DNA of 64,000 bases from an uncultured Clostridia bacterium (GCA_947623655.1 CANQHG010000004.1:1-64000), one strand, 5' to 3'. Numbered from the stretch's first letter, positions 1 through 8,175 are shown. A program made the numbers and translations. Notes: a model not told the origin generated them from the sequence alone.

Positions 1-14
1 GAAAAGTTAATCAT
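1..14 (-). CDS. Start of a leftward gene cut off by the window edge
   Basis: An ATG on the minus strand (12-14) is preceded at good spacing by an AGGTGG ribosome binding site (about 19-24) and by a strong promoter (44-72). Only the first four codons (M-I-N-F) are inside the window, so the product cannot be named. It is transcribed away from the mobile-element genes to its right. Confidence 0.4.
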
Positions 15-43
15 CTTTCCACCTCTTTCTTTTAACCAAAAAT

Positions 44-72
44 AGTATATCACAATTTCGGCAAACAGTCAA
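44..72 (-). promoter_or_regulatory. Leftward sigma-A promoter
   Basis: On the minus strand TTGACT (67-72) and TATACT (44-49) are separated by 17 bp, near-consensus for a vegetative promoter. It should drive the gene leaving the window at the left edge. Confidence 0.7.
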
Positions 73-97
73 GTATGTCTGCATTGTAAAGGAGATT

Positions 98-346
98 TTG
101 TTTGCGGTATATACCCTTGAACAGCTCCTTATATGCGGCGAACGAGAAAGCGCAGTTATCATTCTCGAAACAAAGCAGGACGCGTGTGCCGCCGAGGAAA
201 TCTATCATCTTCATGCGCACACCCCCGAAGCGCAAGAGCAGATTCAAACAGACAGTGAAGCGTGGCTTAAAACCGTGTATATCACGGACGACGCGGGGAA
301 CGGGTTCGTGTGTTTTCAGCGCGACCCGCTCCGTGCCGAGAAATAG
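98..346 (+). CDS. Hypothetical small protein of the mobile element
   Basis: An 82-residue open frame with a TTG start just 3 nt after a GGAG motif (91-94), which is tight. The product is acidic and has no motif I recognise. A competing minus-strand frame runs from an ATG at 214 to a stop at 50 (about 54 residues, starting MKMIDFLGG) and also has protein-like composition, so the coding strand is uncertain. The plus strand is preferred only because the following element genes all read rightward. Confidence 0.35.
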   Translation: MFAVYTLEQLLICGERESAVIILETKQDACAAEEIYHLHAHTPEAQEQIQTDSEAWLKTVYITDDAGNGFVCFQRDPLRAEK

Positions 347-383
347 GCCTACGTTCCACGCCGCCCCCGCCCCATACAGGGAG

Positions 384-419
384 AATGCCCCCGCCCGTTC
401 CGTGCCGAGTGGGGGCGTT
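384..419 (+). other. GC-rich hairpin in an intergenic stretch
   Basis: AATGCCCCC (384-392) pairs with GGGGGCGTT (411-419) with one G-T wobble and an 18-nt loop. No long T-run follows, so it may be a weak terminator or a structural element. The rest of 347-515 is GC-rich and shows no convincing gene. Confidence 0.35.
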
Positions 420-515
420 TCTTGTGGCGAGGGGAAGAATGTACGCCACCGCCGTGCGGGACGTACAAACCCCCGACCGCACGGCTCAAAAAAATACCAA
501 TCAAAGGAGAACATT

Positions 516-926
516 ATGCCCAAGAAAACAGACAAGAAACCCCAAAGACCCGCCGCGAAACGTCTTGCGGTAAAGACGATCGACCAAATGACCTTTGCAA
601 GGCTCATATCCCAAAGGCTCAACCTCAAGCTCACCGACGTTATCAGCATCATCGAAGAAGAACAAAAACTGACGATGGAATACGTCAAAATGGGCTACAA
701 AGTCATCAAGAAGAACTACCTCACCATTGAGGGCAGATTTTTTGACGGAAAAAAGAATTGGACGAGTCCTCTCAACGGCAAGACGTACACCATTCCCGCA
801 AAGACCCGTGTCCTCGTCCGCGTCGGCGTCGGGTTCAAACACTTCATCGAAAACAAACAGATCCCCGAAAAGATGTGCCGCTTTGTGGCGGGTGCAGGGA
901 ACTTTCCGAGTTCGGAGTCCGCGTAA
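516..926 (+). CDS. HU-family (histone-like) DNA-binding protein
   Basis: A 136-residue basic protein. After a Lys/Arg-rich N-terminus (MPKKTDKKPQRPAAKR) comes a segment resembling the HU/IHF fold: a helical part around residues 20-55, then a beta-arm-like stretch ending in TYTIPAKTRVLVRVG, comparable to the 'IPA' region and following strands of HU proteins. The ATG at 516 is chosen because AAAGGAGA lies just upstream; the same frame is open further upstream but there it is low-complexity Arg/Pro-rich reading. HU-like proteins compact or bend DNA and are common on conjugative elements and phages, often helping site-specific recombination. The family call is good; a role with the nearby serine recombinases is inference. 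Confidence 0.6.
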   Translation: MPKKTDKKPQRPAAKRLAVKTIDQMTFARLISQRLNLKLTDVISIIEEEQKLTMEYVKMGYKVIKKNYLTIEGRFFDGKKNWTSPLNGKTYTIPAKTRVLVRVGVGFKHFIENKQIPEKMCRFVAGAGNFPSSESA

Positions 927-929
927 GAG

Positions 930-961
930 AAAAAAGTAGCTGTTTTTGCGGCTACTTTTTT
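930..961 (+). terminator. Rho-independent terminator after the HU-like gene
   Basis: AAAAAAGTAGC (930-940) pairs with GCTACTTTTTT (951-961), a short GC stem ending in a T-run. The A/T flanks would let it work in both directions. Confidence 0.75.
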
Positions 962-973
962 TGAAAAATCGTA

Positions 974-1002
974 TTTACATACACATGATACCGTGTTATA
1001 AT
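974..1002 (+). promoter_or_regulatory. Promoter for the DUF927 gene cluster
   Basis: TTTACA (974-979) and TATAAT (997-1002) are 17 bp apart, just after a terminator and upstream of the DUF927 gene. Confidence 0.7.
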
Positions 1003-1010
1003 GTATTTGG

Positions 1011-1047
1011 GGGATTAGCAGATTCGCCAATCCCTACTAAAAATTTT
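1011..1047 (+). promoter_or_regulatory. Leader hairpin, possible attenuator
   Basis: In the presumed 5' leader GGGATT (1011-1016) pairs with AATCCC (1029-1034), extended by a nearby GC pair, and is followed after a short A-rich gap by a T-run. It may attenuate transcription ahead of the DUF927 gene. Function is inference. Confidence 0.35.
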
Positions 1048-1167
1048 TTGGAGAAACATATATGATTATTCTCAATTGTAGCTCGCGGACAGCTTGATTA
1101 TCAGTCCGCAAAATTTCTCACCTATGATGTAGCTCCCGCTTTTACAGCAGAGTACACCATCCGCGCA

Positions 1168-2823
1168 TTGGATAAAAACACGTCCGAGCAACTTCATATC
1201 AACGTAAACGACCATAACATTGAAACGTGGTCCTTTGACTTGGATATGCAGACGCTCTATGCGCGAGACTCCATTTTGTTGGAATTAAGTAAAAACCGTG
1301 TCGTGGTAGACCCACGATTCAGGGACGCAATCACAGACTACCTGTATAACGAATACAGGAAATGCAAGGCGAAGAGAGCGGTCAGGTCTATCCATCATGG
1401 GCTTGGTTGGAAAGTCGTAGACGGGCAAGAGCTGTTCCTCTATGACAGAAACACCATCGGGTCGTCGGTTTCTTACTCCGACCGCAAGGGCTTTAAGTTC
1501 CGAAGCGGCGACGAAGCACTGTACAAGGACTTTCTCCGAAATACGGTGTATCCCGTTCCGACGCTTGCGCTTGCCATGACGCTCGGTTATGCCGCACCCG
1601 TCATTTCACGCTTGCAGGACATGGTACCCGATCTCCGCACGGTGATCGTCAACCTCTGCGGGGCGTCGAGTACGGGGAAAACGACCGCCGAGGAGCTTCT
1701 TGTGAGCGCGTTCGGCTGCCCCACCGTCACCAACGGCGAAGGATTGATCCACCCGTTTTTTGCCACCACAAACGCGATTTACGCGGCCATGGAAGGTATC
1801 AACGGACTTCCGATCGCCCTTGACGATACGACGGCGAATGACCGCCTTGATCTGCACACCCTTATCTACACGTTGGCAACAGGCGAAGAAAAAGCCCGTT
1901 GCAATTCAGACGGCACGAGAAAGGACAGTCGCGGGAATTGGAGCGGCCTCGTCGTCATTTCGAGCGAGACGCCGATCCTCGATAACGGGAATATGACGCA
2001 GGGGCAGAACGTGCGCGTTTTGCAGACACAGGGCATCACTTGGACGCCTGACGCCAAGACAGCCGAACTCATCAAGCACACCGTGCGTGAGAATTACGGC
2101 TTTACGGGCTATGATTTTGCCGAATATCTCGGGAAAATCAAAGAGGGCGACCTCTATGACCGTTATGTGCAGTCGAGGGAGCGCGTTCATGCTCTCATGA
2201 CGGTAAGGGATAGCCTCTCGGACCGTCTCGAGGAAAAGTACGCGGCAATCTATCTCACCGTCGGACTTATGAACGAATGCTTTGCCTTGACCCTCAATGC
2301 GGATGAACTGCTTTCCATCATGTTGAAGCCCGAACAGGAGAACGTCGCCGAGCGCGACATCTCCTTGAAGGGTAAGACGGCGATCCGAAGCTTCATCGCG
2401 GAGAACCGAAGGCACTTCGACTGGACGGGCTACAACGAAAACGTAAAGCACGAAACGCTGGAAAACTGCGGCGCGGGGAGCTATTACGGCACTGTCCGTA
2501 TGTCGAATGAGGTCTATATGTTCAGCCATAAGGTTGACGAAGTCCTTAAATCGGCGGGCATCTTCGAGACGACAACGGTCAAAAAACGTTGGCGCGAACG
2601 CGGACTTACAAAATGCGACACAGGCCGTTATGATTGTAAGTTCAACGGGACTCGTGCGATTCACTTCATTTTCAAAGAGGGAATTGCTTTTAATCCCGAT
2701 TTGGAACCAATGGAAGCGCAATCGCCCGCGCCCGAACCTGCCCCTTTGCAGGAGACACCGATCAGCGACTATGCCGTAGACGATGCCGCGGCCATTGATG
2801 AAATCTTCCGAGGTGAAGCATGA
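1168..2823 (+). CDS. DUF927-type primase/helicase-like ATPase, 5' end probably frameshifted
   Basis: A 551-residue protein with a P-loop (GASSTGKTT, about residues 166-174) inside a DUF927-like domain, and conserved stretches such as LPIALDDTT and VVISSETPIL. DUF927 proteins are superfamily ATPases of phages and integrative elements, usually linked to replication. The TTG at 1168 is only the first canonical start in this frame. The frame stays open back to 1066 and reads protein-like there (for example YQSAKFLTYDVAPAF), but contains no ATG/GTG/TTG. A well-placed ATG with GGAG 8 nt upstream lies at 1062 in another frame and stops after 11 codons; a +1 shift would join it to this frame. Either an indel is present (mutation or assembly) or the gene is decaying. 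Its stop overlaps the next start (ATGA). Confidence 0.7.
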   Translation: MDKNTSEQLHINVNDHNIETWSFDLDMQTLYARDSILLELSKNRVVVDPRFRDAITDYLYNEYRKCKAKRAVRSIHHGLGWKVVDGQELFLYDRNTIGSSVSYSDRKGFKFRSGDEALYKDFLRNTVYPVPTLALAMTLGYAAPVISRLQDMVPDLRTVIVNLCGASSTGKTTAEELLVSAFGCPTVTNGEGLIHPFFATTNAIYAAMEGINGLPIALDDTTANDRLDLHTLIYTLATGEEKARCNSDGTRKDSRGNWSGLVVISSETPILDNGNMTQGQNVRVLQTQGITWTPDAKTAELIKHTVRENYGFTGYDFAEYLGKIKEGDLYDRYVQSRERVHALMTVRDSLSDRLEEKYAAIYLTVGLMNECFALTLNADELLSIMLKPEQENVAERDISLKGKTAIRSFIAENRRHFDWTGYNENVKHETLENCGAGSYYGTVRMSNEVYMFSHKVDEVLKSAGIFETTTVKKRWRERGLTKCDTGRYDCKFNGTRAIHFIFKEGIAFNPDLEPMEAQSPAPEPAPLQETPISDYAVDDAAAIDEIFRGEA

Positions 2824-3002
2824 TAGAACCTATCCACTTCTCCAAAGAAGAATTGAAACGCCACAGGGGGAACCTCGCGTTCCCCCATGCGGACGCCCAC
2901 GGCCTTCCTGACGCCATCCAATCCAAGCTCAATACAGCGATTGCTAACATTCTGACAAAACGCCGCAAAGACGGCGAAGGAGACGAAGATGAGAAATCTT
3001 GA
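2820..3002 (+). CDS. Small hypothetical protein between DUF927 and recombinase genes
   Basis: Sixty residues, highly charged, ending in an acidic GEGDEDEKS tail. The ATG overlaps the stop of the DUF927 gene and follows a GAGGTGAA ribosome binding site, suggesting translational coupling. No motif recognised. It probably belongs to the same transcript as the recombinases. Confidence 0.5.
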   Translation: MIEPIHFSKEELKRHRGNLAFPHADAHGLPDAIQSKLNTAIANILTKRRKDGEGDEDEKS

Positions 3003-3066
3003 CACCCAAGAACTCGACGCATTAAAGCGTCAACTCAGTTTATTGACGAAGCGCACACGGAGATAA
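2989..3066 (+). CDS. 25-codon ORF, probable N-terminal segment of the first recombinase
   Basis: It starts at an ATG overlapping the previous gene and encodes MRNLDTQELDALKRQLSLL plus a basic tail, ending at a TAA (3064-3066). The recombinase frame, offset by +1, becomes open exactly here and has no start codon of its own before its catalytic region. Reading AGA, skipping one base, then AAA AAG CTC would fuse this peptide to the recombinase. It may be the true start of that gene after a one-base insertion, or a +1 frameshift site, rather than a separate peptide. Confidence 0.45.
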   Translation: MRNLDTQELDALKRQLSLLTKRTRR

Positions 3067-4555
3067 AAAGCTCCGAACCGTCATTTACGCCCGCAAGAGC
3101 GCAGAGGACGAAAAACAGACCTCGCTCCCGACGCAAATCGCGCAATGTAAAGAGTTCATTGCCCGATACGGAGACCTGCTCGAACTCAAAGGTATTTACC
3201 AAGAGGACGATCGCAGCGGGATGTTCAGCGAAAACCGCACCGAATATCTCAAGATGATTGCAAGTGCGGAACGCATGGAGATCGACGTCGTGGTCGTGAT
3301 GAAGCTCGACCGTTTGGCGCGTGATTTAGCGGATGCCGCAACGGCAATCAAGTTCCTGAAAAGCAACCGCTGTACCCTTCTCGCGGGCGACGACGTGAAC
3401 AACGCCGATACCGCAGAGGGTGAATTCATGCGAAGCATTCTGCTTGCGCAGAACCAATTCCATGCCCGCCGTGTTGCAAGCGATGTCATTAAGACGGACT
3501 GCAATATCGCAAAGCAGGGAAAGACGGTCGGCGGCGTCGCTCCATACGGACTTAAAACCGTAGACAGGCACTATTACATCGACGAAAGCGAGGCTCCCGC
3601 GATCCGTCTCATGTTCCAAGGAATTGCCGACGGTAAAAGCTATCAAAGCGTTATCAAGGAACTGACGGAAAGCGGCTACCGTACAAGGAATGGCGAGATG
3701 TTCAGCTATTCCTCATTGAATGCTCTGCTCCGAAACGAGAAGTACTGCGGCACGTATATCTATAACCGCGAAGGCGGCAAAAAGAAGAAGGATCGAGTCC
3801 TTCTCGAACACGTTGATGAAGTCCGAATTGACGAACACATTGAACCCATCATCGACAAAGCACTGTTCGATAGAGTTCAAAGTATTCTCGACAAGCGTAA
3901 AAACGAGTGTCGTCCGCACATGGACGCAAGCAACTATCTCTTAACGGGGAAACTGTTCTGCAAAGAGTGCGGCGGCCCGATGAGCGGCGTATCTTCAACG
4001 GCCAGCGGACGAGGAAAGCGTAAATATCGCAACTACTGCTGTCCGAAACACCACAAGAGATACGGCGGCACTTGTCTGACCAAGAATATCAACGCGGATT
4101 ATCTTGAATCCGCAGTGAAGTTCATTCTCACGGAGAGCGTCAACGGCTATCTTCAAGATACGTCTGCCGCGGAACAGATATTGTCCTGTCTCAATGCGCC
4201 TCTTCACAAGGAACGAGCGGAATTGTCCCGAAGGGTCTTTGACCTCGACGGACAAATTGATAAGTTCCTTTCCCGCGCCGCGTCCACGCCGAATGCCATA
4301 CTCACGCAAAGATATGAGGACAAGGCGTCAGAGTATGCAAAGACGCAGGAAAAGCTCAAAGAGAAGATCGCCGAGATCGACAGCCAAATCGCGGCTACGA
4401 AAGCCATGACCTCGGACATGGTGGGCGGAAAACCGTTCACCGTGGAAGAATTGTTTGCTTCCGATGAGGACGCAAGACTGCTCATCGACCTCTTCGTCGA
4501 GCGAATCGAAATCGACGAAACGGGCGACGAAATTCAAATCATATTCCGTCAATAA
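3065..4555 (+). CDS. Large serine recombinase 1 (start unclear)
   Basis: The frame encodes a large serine site-specific recombinase: resolvase catalytic domain with the serine in VIYARKSAEDEKQTSLPTQ, arginines in KLDRLARDL, a recombinase domain from about residue 180, a zinc ribbon (CKECGGP followed by a Cys/His cluster around YRNYCCPKHHKRYGG), and a C-terminal coiled coil. Such enzymes integrate and excise conjugative elements or phages. No ATG, GTG or TTG exists in frame between the upstream stop (3044) and ATG 3221, and a protein starting at 3221 would lose the catalytic serine. The real N-terminus therefore probably comes from the 25-codon ORF at 2989 by a +1 shift. About 496 residues from 3065. 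Confidence 0.75.
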   Translation, partial: KKLRTVIYARKSAEDEKQTSLPTQIAQCKEFIARYGDLLELKGIYQEDDRSGMFSENRTEYLKMIASAERMEIDVVVVMKLDRLARDLADAATAIKFLKSNRCTLLAGDDVNNADTAEGEFMRSILLAQNQFHARRVASDVIKTDCNIAKQGKTVGGVAPYGLKTVDRHYYIDESEAPAIRLMFQGIADGKSYQSVIKELTESGYRTRNGEMFSYSSLNALLRNEKYCGTYIYNREGGKKKKDRVLLEHVDEVRIDEHIEPIIDKALFDRVQSILDKRKNECRPHMDASNYLLTGKLFCKECGGPMSGVSSTASGRGKRKYRNYCCPKHHKRYGGTCLTKNINADYLESAVKFILTESVNGYLQDTSAAEQILSCLNAPLHKERAELSRRVFDLDGQIDKFLSRAASTPNAILTQRYEDKASEYAKTQEKLKEKIAEIDSQIAATKAMTSDMVGGKPFTVEELFASDEDARLLIDLFVERIEIDETGDEIQIIFRQ

Positions 4556-4563
4556 ACGACACG

Positions 4564-4596
4564 GCGCACAGCTCATCGGGGCTGTGCGCTCTTTCT
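4564..4596 (+). terminator. Hairpin between the two recombinase genes
   Basis: GCGCACAGC (4564-4572) pairs perfectly with GCTGTGCGC (4581-4589), followed by a T-rich tract. It may reduce read-through from recombinase 1 to recombinase 2. Confidence 0.65.
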
Positions 4597-4622
4597 ATTT
4601 TACAGAACGAAGGAGAAAAAAC

Positions 4623-6233
4623 ATGTCAGCTATCAATGCAGTTGCCTATGCGCGGTATTCGTCGGACAGGCAACAGGAATCAAGTATCACCGTGCAACTC
4701 GCCGACATCCGTAAGTTTTGCGCAAGTCATCAAATCCACCTGATCCGTGAATATGTAGACGAAGCGCAGACGGGGACGAACGCCAACCGAAAGAACTTCC
4801 AGCAAATGGTGCAAGACGTAAAGGAGCGGGAATTTCAGCTTATCATCGTACACCGCCTTGACAGGTGGGCGCGGAGCGTCGATGACGGAAGATACTACAA
4901 AAAATATTTCAAAAAATACGGTGCAAAAATCGTCAGCGCGATCGAGGGATTCAACGAAACGCCCGAAGGTGAGTTTTACGAACTCATGTCAATGGGAATG
5001 GCCGAGCTGTATTCCAAGAAACTGGCGCGGGAATGCGCCGCAGGGAAGGTCGCAAACGCCCTTGAGGGAAAAGCACACGGCGGGACGCCTCTGCTCGGCT
5101 ATACCGTAAAGGGAAAGCGGTATGTCATTGACGAACAGGAAGCGGAAGCCGTCAAAATCATCTTTCGTATGGCGTCTGAGGGATACGGATACACCTATAT
5201 CCGCGATTATCTCAACAAAAACGGATACCGCCATTCGGACGGACGCCTGTTTACGGCGCACTTCTATGATATTCTCCGCAACCGAAAATATATCGGGGAA
5301 TACGTCTACAATCGCACCGTCTCCAAGGACGAAAACGGCTACCGAAACAATCACAGGAACCGTGCCGAGCATGACATCATCCGTCTGCAAGGCGCGATCC
5401 CTCAGATCGTCGACAGGGAGACGTTTGAAAAAGTTCAGGCTTTGCTTGATTCCCGCAAGGCAAACAAAATATATACGCCCATACGCCGAGAGCGGAAATT
5501 CCTCTTATCGGGACTTCTCCGCTGTGCGGAATGCGGGCGGGCGATCTGCGGGTCGAGCGCGGCCAAGGACGGCATACGATATCCCGTCTACCGTTGCGGA
5601 GCCAAAGGACGCACCTGCCCCACACGGATGATAAACAGCCACTATCTCGACGACTACGTTCACACTCTTTTGACGGGGTGCCTCTTCAAGCCCGAAAACG
5701 CCAACCGACTTGAGCAATTCATACAGGATTGCTATGTACGGGCGTACAATGCACTTCGGGACAAATGGAACGCGTCGCGTGAAACCGTAGGAGTTATCCA
5801 AGAAAAAATCGCCGAATTGGAGAGGGAACTCAGCGGAGAGCAAGCTTCCCCCTTGCAACAGTTGATCGAGGCGCAGATCGATACCCTTCAGGCAAACCTT
5901 CATAAGACCGAGTACAAGCAGGAGCTTATGGAAAAGGAAATCGCCGCGTTTCCCGATTACAACCCGCTGCGGATCAGAAAGAACGTGAAAAAGTATTTTG
6001 AAAGGCTTTCCGACCGTTCCTTTGACAACTTGCAACGATGTTTTCGGGAATTGGTGCGTATCATCAAAATCGACAACGACCATATCAAAATCACGTTTGC
6101 ATTCAACGTTCTCATGGACGCATACACCCCCATTACGGGGACAGTGATTGAGACGAGGGATTATATTGCCCGACCCGAAAACTTTTACAGGCAGACATTT
6201 GCCTTCTCCAAACTGACCATTCTGACAGAATGA
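4623..6233 (+). CDS. Large serine recombinase 2
   Basis: A 536-residue large serine recombinase. The catalytic N-terminal domain has the active serine in AYARYSSDRQQESS (about residues 13-14), the conserved IIVHRLDRWARS arginine region, then a recombinase DNA-binding domain (LLGYTVKGKRYVIDEQEAEA), a zinc ribbon (LRCAECGRAICG and YRCGAKGRTCP), and a long coiled coil around residues 365-430. The start is the ATG at 4623, 7 nt after AAGGAG. It lies directly downstream of recombinase 1 but the two are clearly divergent in sequence. As the last gene of the element it probably marks one end. Which of the two is the active integrase cannot be told here. Confidence 0.85.
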   Translation: MSAINAVAYARYSSDRQQESSITVQLADIRKFCASHQIHLIREYVDEAQTGTNANRKNFQQMVQDVKEREFQLIIVHRLDRWARSVDDGRYYKKYFKKYGAKIVSAIEGFNETPEGEFYELMSMGMAELYSKKLARECAAGKVANALEGKAHGGTPLLGYTVKGKRYVIDEQEAEAVKIIFRMASEGYGYTYIRDYLNKNGYRHSDGRLFTAHFYDILRNRKYIGEYVYNRTVSKDENGYRNNHRNRAEHDIIRLQGAIPQIVDRETFEKVQALLDSRKANKIYTPIRRERKFLLSGLLRCAECGRAICGSSAAKDGIRYPVYRCGAKGRTCPTRMINSHYLDDYVHTLLTGCLFKPENANRLEQFIQDCYVRAYNALRDKWNASRETVGVIQEKIAELERELSGEQASPLQQLIEAQIDTLQANLHKTEYKQELMEKEIAAFPDYNPLRIRKNVKKYFERLSDRSFDNLQRCFRELVRIIKIDNDHIKITFAFNVLMDAYTPITGTVIETRDYIARPENFYRQTFAFSKLTILTE

Positions 6234-6481
6234 GAGAGCGGCGGCCTCGGAAAAGCACGGGAGAGCGCAAAGATACCGCACTCAAAAAGCCGCCGAAAGC
6301 GACTTATTTTGACGGATCCCCGCGGAAGTGAGTTCGACAATATGACGTTTGAACGGTTCGAGAGCGAGAGTCAAAAGGCATCAAATTGGCACAAAAACGG
6401 CCGTTTCGGGGCGATAATTCGTCAAAATCGACCGCGTGGAAGTGTGCAGGGTTCCGCCCTTCTTATCTCCACCATAACAAG

Positions 6482-6513
6482 CAAATACGCACCTCGTTTG
6501 AGGTGCGTATTTG
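6482..6513. terminator. Perfect 14-bp hairpin
   Basis: CAAATACGCACCTC (6482-6495) pairs perfectly with GAGGTGCGTATTTG (6500-6513) around a GTTT loop. No clear T-run follows, so it may be a terminator, a protein-binding palindrome or part of a structured RNA. Confidence 0.5.
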
Positions 6514-6543
6514 ACGTCTATACCTCTGCTATGAGCGGCAAAG

Positions 6544-6625
6544 CCGCGTTCCGAAGTGCCCGCCTTTCGGCAGGCACTATCTTTTTGGAGCGATACGAGA
6601 ACGGAACGCGGGGCGGATATGCCGC
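6544..6625 (+). other. Nested stem-loops resembling a structured RNA or repeat
   Basis: CCGCGTTCC (6544-6552) pairs with GGAACGCGG (6603-6611), enclosing a second stem AGTGCC (6555-6560)/GGCACT (6573-6578) that itself contains GCC/GGC. A further small hairpin GCGG/CCGC follows at 6613-6625. Three adjacent helices next to the 14-bp hairpin are unlikely by chance. Function unknown. Confidence 0.45.
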
Positions 6626-6719
6626 TCACCCCCTCGTTCTACGCAAAGGAGCGCGCATATGCGTATGATAGATTTCACATAATCTTAACGGCAATATCAA
6701 ATTGCAAAAACAATTTTTC

Positions 6720-6748
6720 TTGCATACTGAAAAAAGCTGTGCTATAAT
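6720..6748 (+). promoter_or_regulatory. Promoter of the HtrA-like gene
   Basis: TTGCAT (6720-6725) and TATAAT (6743-6748) are 17 bp apart. A TGAGG ribosome binding site follows at 6768-6772, 8 nt before the ATG at 6781. Confidence 0.8.
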
Positions 6749-6780
6749 GTTAAAGAAAGCATATAAGTGAGGTATTTGAT

Positions 6781-8109
6781 ATGAAAAAGAAATCGGCCGC
6801 TGTGCTCGGGATCGCGCTTTCCGCGTGCATGGCCGTCGTGCTAACCGCCTGCGGCATTTTCGATCTCGGCAAAGGGGACAATAACTATCCTTATGATATC
6901 GCGGTCAGCGAGGGATATACGGAGAGCGAGGGAAGTTGGCTCGCGGAGACGACTCCGACTTCCACGCTTTATCGCCGTCTGTGGGAAGAGGCGGTTGCGG
7001 ACGGCTCGTTCAGCGGCACATATTTTGAATTTTTAAAGGAACTCGATCTCGGGGACGGCGGCGCTTATCTGCAAAATTCTCTGCTCTCGGCCGTCAGCGT
7101 CGTGGCGTATATGAATTCGAGCTCCGCGAGCGCGGGCGCCGGAGTGATCTTGTCCGTCGACGCGGCTTCGGGCGATATGGACGTCATGACGAACTATCAC
7201 GTCGTTTACAGCGCGGCGTCGCAGAGGATCTATAACCATATCGAACTCTATCTCTACGGGAGCGAGACGAGCGCCCAGAAGCTTACGGCGACTTACACGG
7301 GCGGCTCCGCTTCGGAAGACATCGCCCTTCTGCATGTTGAGGGGAGCGATAAGGTCATTGCAACGGGAAGCGGGGCGAAGACGTACACAAACCGAGAGAT
7401 CGTACAGGACAGCGCCGCAAAGGCCGTCACGATCGGCGACTCCGACGCGCTCCTCGCGGGCGATAAAGTTTACGCCATCGGAAATCCCGAGGCATGGGGC
7501 ATTTCCGTGACCGAGGGGGTCGTTTCCGTGGACGCCGAATATGTCACCATGGAATCCATAGACGGAAGCGGGGAAGTGAGCATGCTCGAGATCCGTACGG
7601 ACGCCACGGTCAATCACGGCAATTCGGGCGGCGGACTCTTCAACGCGGCGGGGGAACTCATCGGCATCGTCAACGCCCGCAGCGAGGCGAACGGCGTGGA
7701 GGGCGTCGGCTATGCGATTCCCGTTGACCATGCCATGGCCGTGGCGGAAAATATCAGGGCGAACGGCGGCTCGCTCTCTTATGCGCGGCTGGGGATCACC
7801 ATCGAGACGGCGGAGAGCCGTTCCGTGTTCGATCCCGTTTCGGGCAGAACTTTTCGCTCGGAAAAACTTGTCGTCCGTTCGGTGACGGAAGGCGCGGCAA
7901 AAAAGAGCGGCATGGACGTCGGCGATACGATCGTTTCTCTGACCCTCGGCGGGAAGACGGTCGAGGCGACGCGGCGCTATAAAGTGACGAATTTGCTTCT
8001 GGAAGTCAGGAAGGGGGACTCGCTCACCGTCGTCGTTTCGAGGGACGGCCAGCCGAAGACGCTCCAAGTGACTTTCGACGCAGACGGATATTTTGAAACG
8101 GGAATATAA
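6781..8109 (+). CDS. HtrA/DegP-like serine protease, lipoprotein, with PDZ domain
   Basis: A 442-residue protein. The N-terminus is a lipoprotein signal (MKKKSAAVLGIAL then LTAC lipobox, Cys near 24), so the enzyme should sit on the outer face of the membrane. A chymotrypsin-like domain carries the triad His140 (VMTNYHVV), Asp180 (SEDIALLHV) and Ser282 (NHGNSGGGLF). A C-terminal PDZ domain follows (about residues 325-440, with KKSGMDVGDTIVSL). HtrA proteases degrade or refold damaged exported proteins. Compared with most Gram-positive HtrA proteins, which use a transmembrane anchor, this one is lipid-anchored and has an extra segment of about 80 residues before the protease domain. It has its own promoter and terminator. 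Confidence 0.88.
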   Translation: MKKKSAAVLGIALSACMAVVLTACGIFDLGKGDNNYPYDIAVSEGYTESEGSWLAETTPTSTLYRRLWEEAVADGSFSGTYFEFLKELDLGDGGAYLQNSLLSAVSVVAYMNSSSASAGAGVILSVDAASGDMDVMTNYHVVYSAASQRIYNHIELYLYGSETSAQKLTATYTGGSASEDIALLHVEGSDKVIATGSGAKTYTNREIVQDSAAKAVTIGDSDALLAGDKVYAIGNPEAWGISVTEGVVSVDAEYVTMESIDGSGEVSMLEIRTDATVNHGNSGGGLFNAAGELIGIVNARSEANGVEGVGYAIPVDHAMAVAENIRANGGSLSYARLGITIETAESRSVFDPVSGRTFRSEKLVVRSVTEGAAKKSGMDVGDTIVSLTLGGKTVEATRRYKVTNLLLEVRKGDSLTVVVSRDGQPKTLQVTFDADGYFETGI

Positions 8110-8145
8110 AAAACGCCCGAAATGGGCGGAAATCGTAAAAAACAG

Positions 8146-8175
8146 CAGGGAGACGAAAAGGGTCTCCCTGTTTTT
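8146..8175. terminator. Bidirectional terminator between htrA-like and iscR-like genes
   Basis: CAGGGAGAC (8146-8154) pairs with GTCTCCCTG (8162-8170), followed by TTTTT on the plus strand and preceded by an A-run that gives T's on the minus strand. It separates two convergent genes. Confidence 0.85.

Larger units (their letters stand above)
6234..6719. other. Non-coding stretch at the element boundary
   Basis: About 490 bp lies between recombinase 2 and the promoter of the HtrA-like gene. A 119-codon open frame (6309-6668) is present but lacks a convincing start and coincides with strong inverted repeats, so I do not call it a gene. The stretch may contain the element end (attachment site), which cannot be defined without the other end or an empty site. 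Confidence 0.5.

Noticed and set aside
102..515. N-terminal extension of the HU-like protein back to 102
   Set aside because: The upstream part is Arg/Pro-rich low-quality reading, and a clear AAAGGAGA plus ATG at 516 gives a normal-looking HU-family start.
6309..6668. 119-codon open frame after the second recombinase
   Set aside because: No convincing start or ribosome binding site, and it runs through several strong hairpins. Better seen as non-coding.
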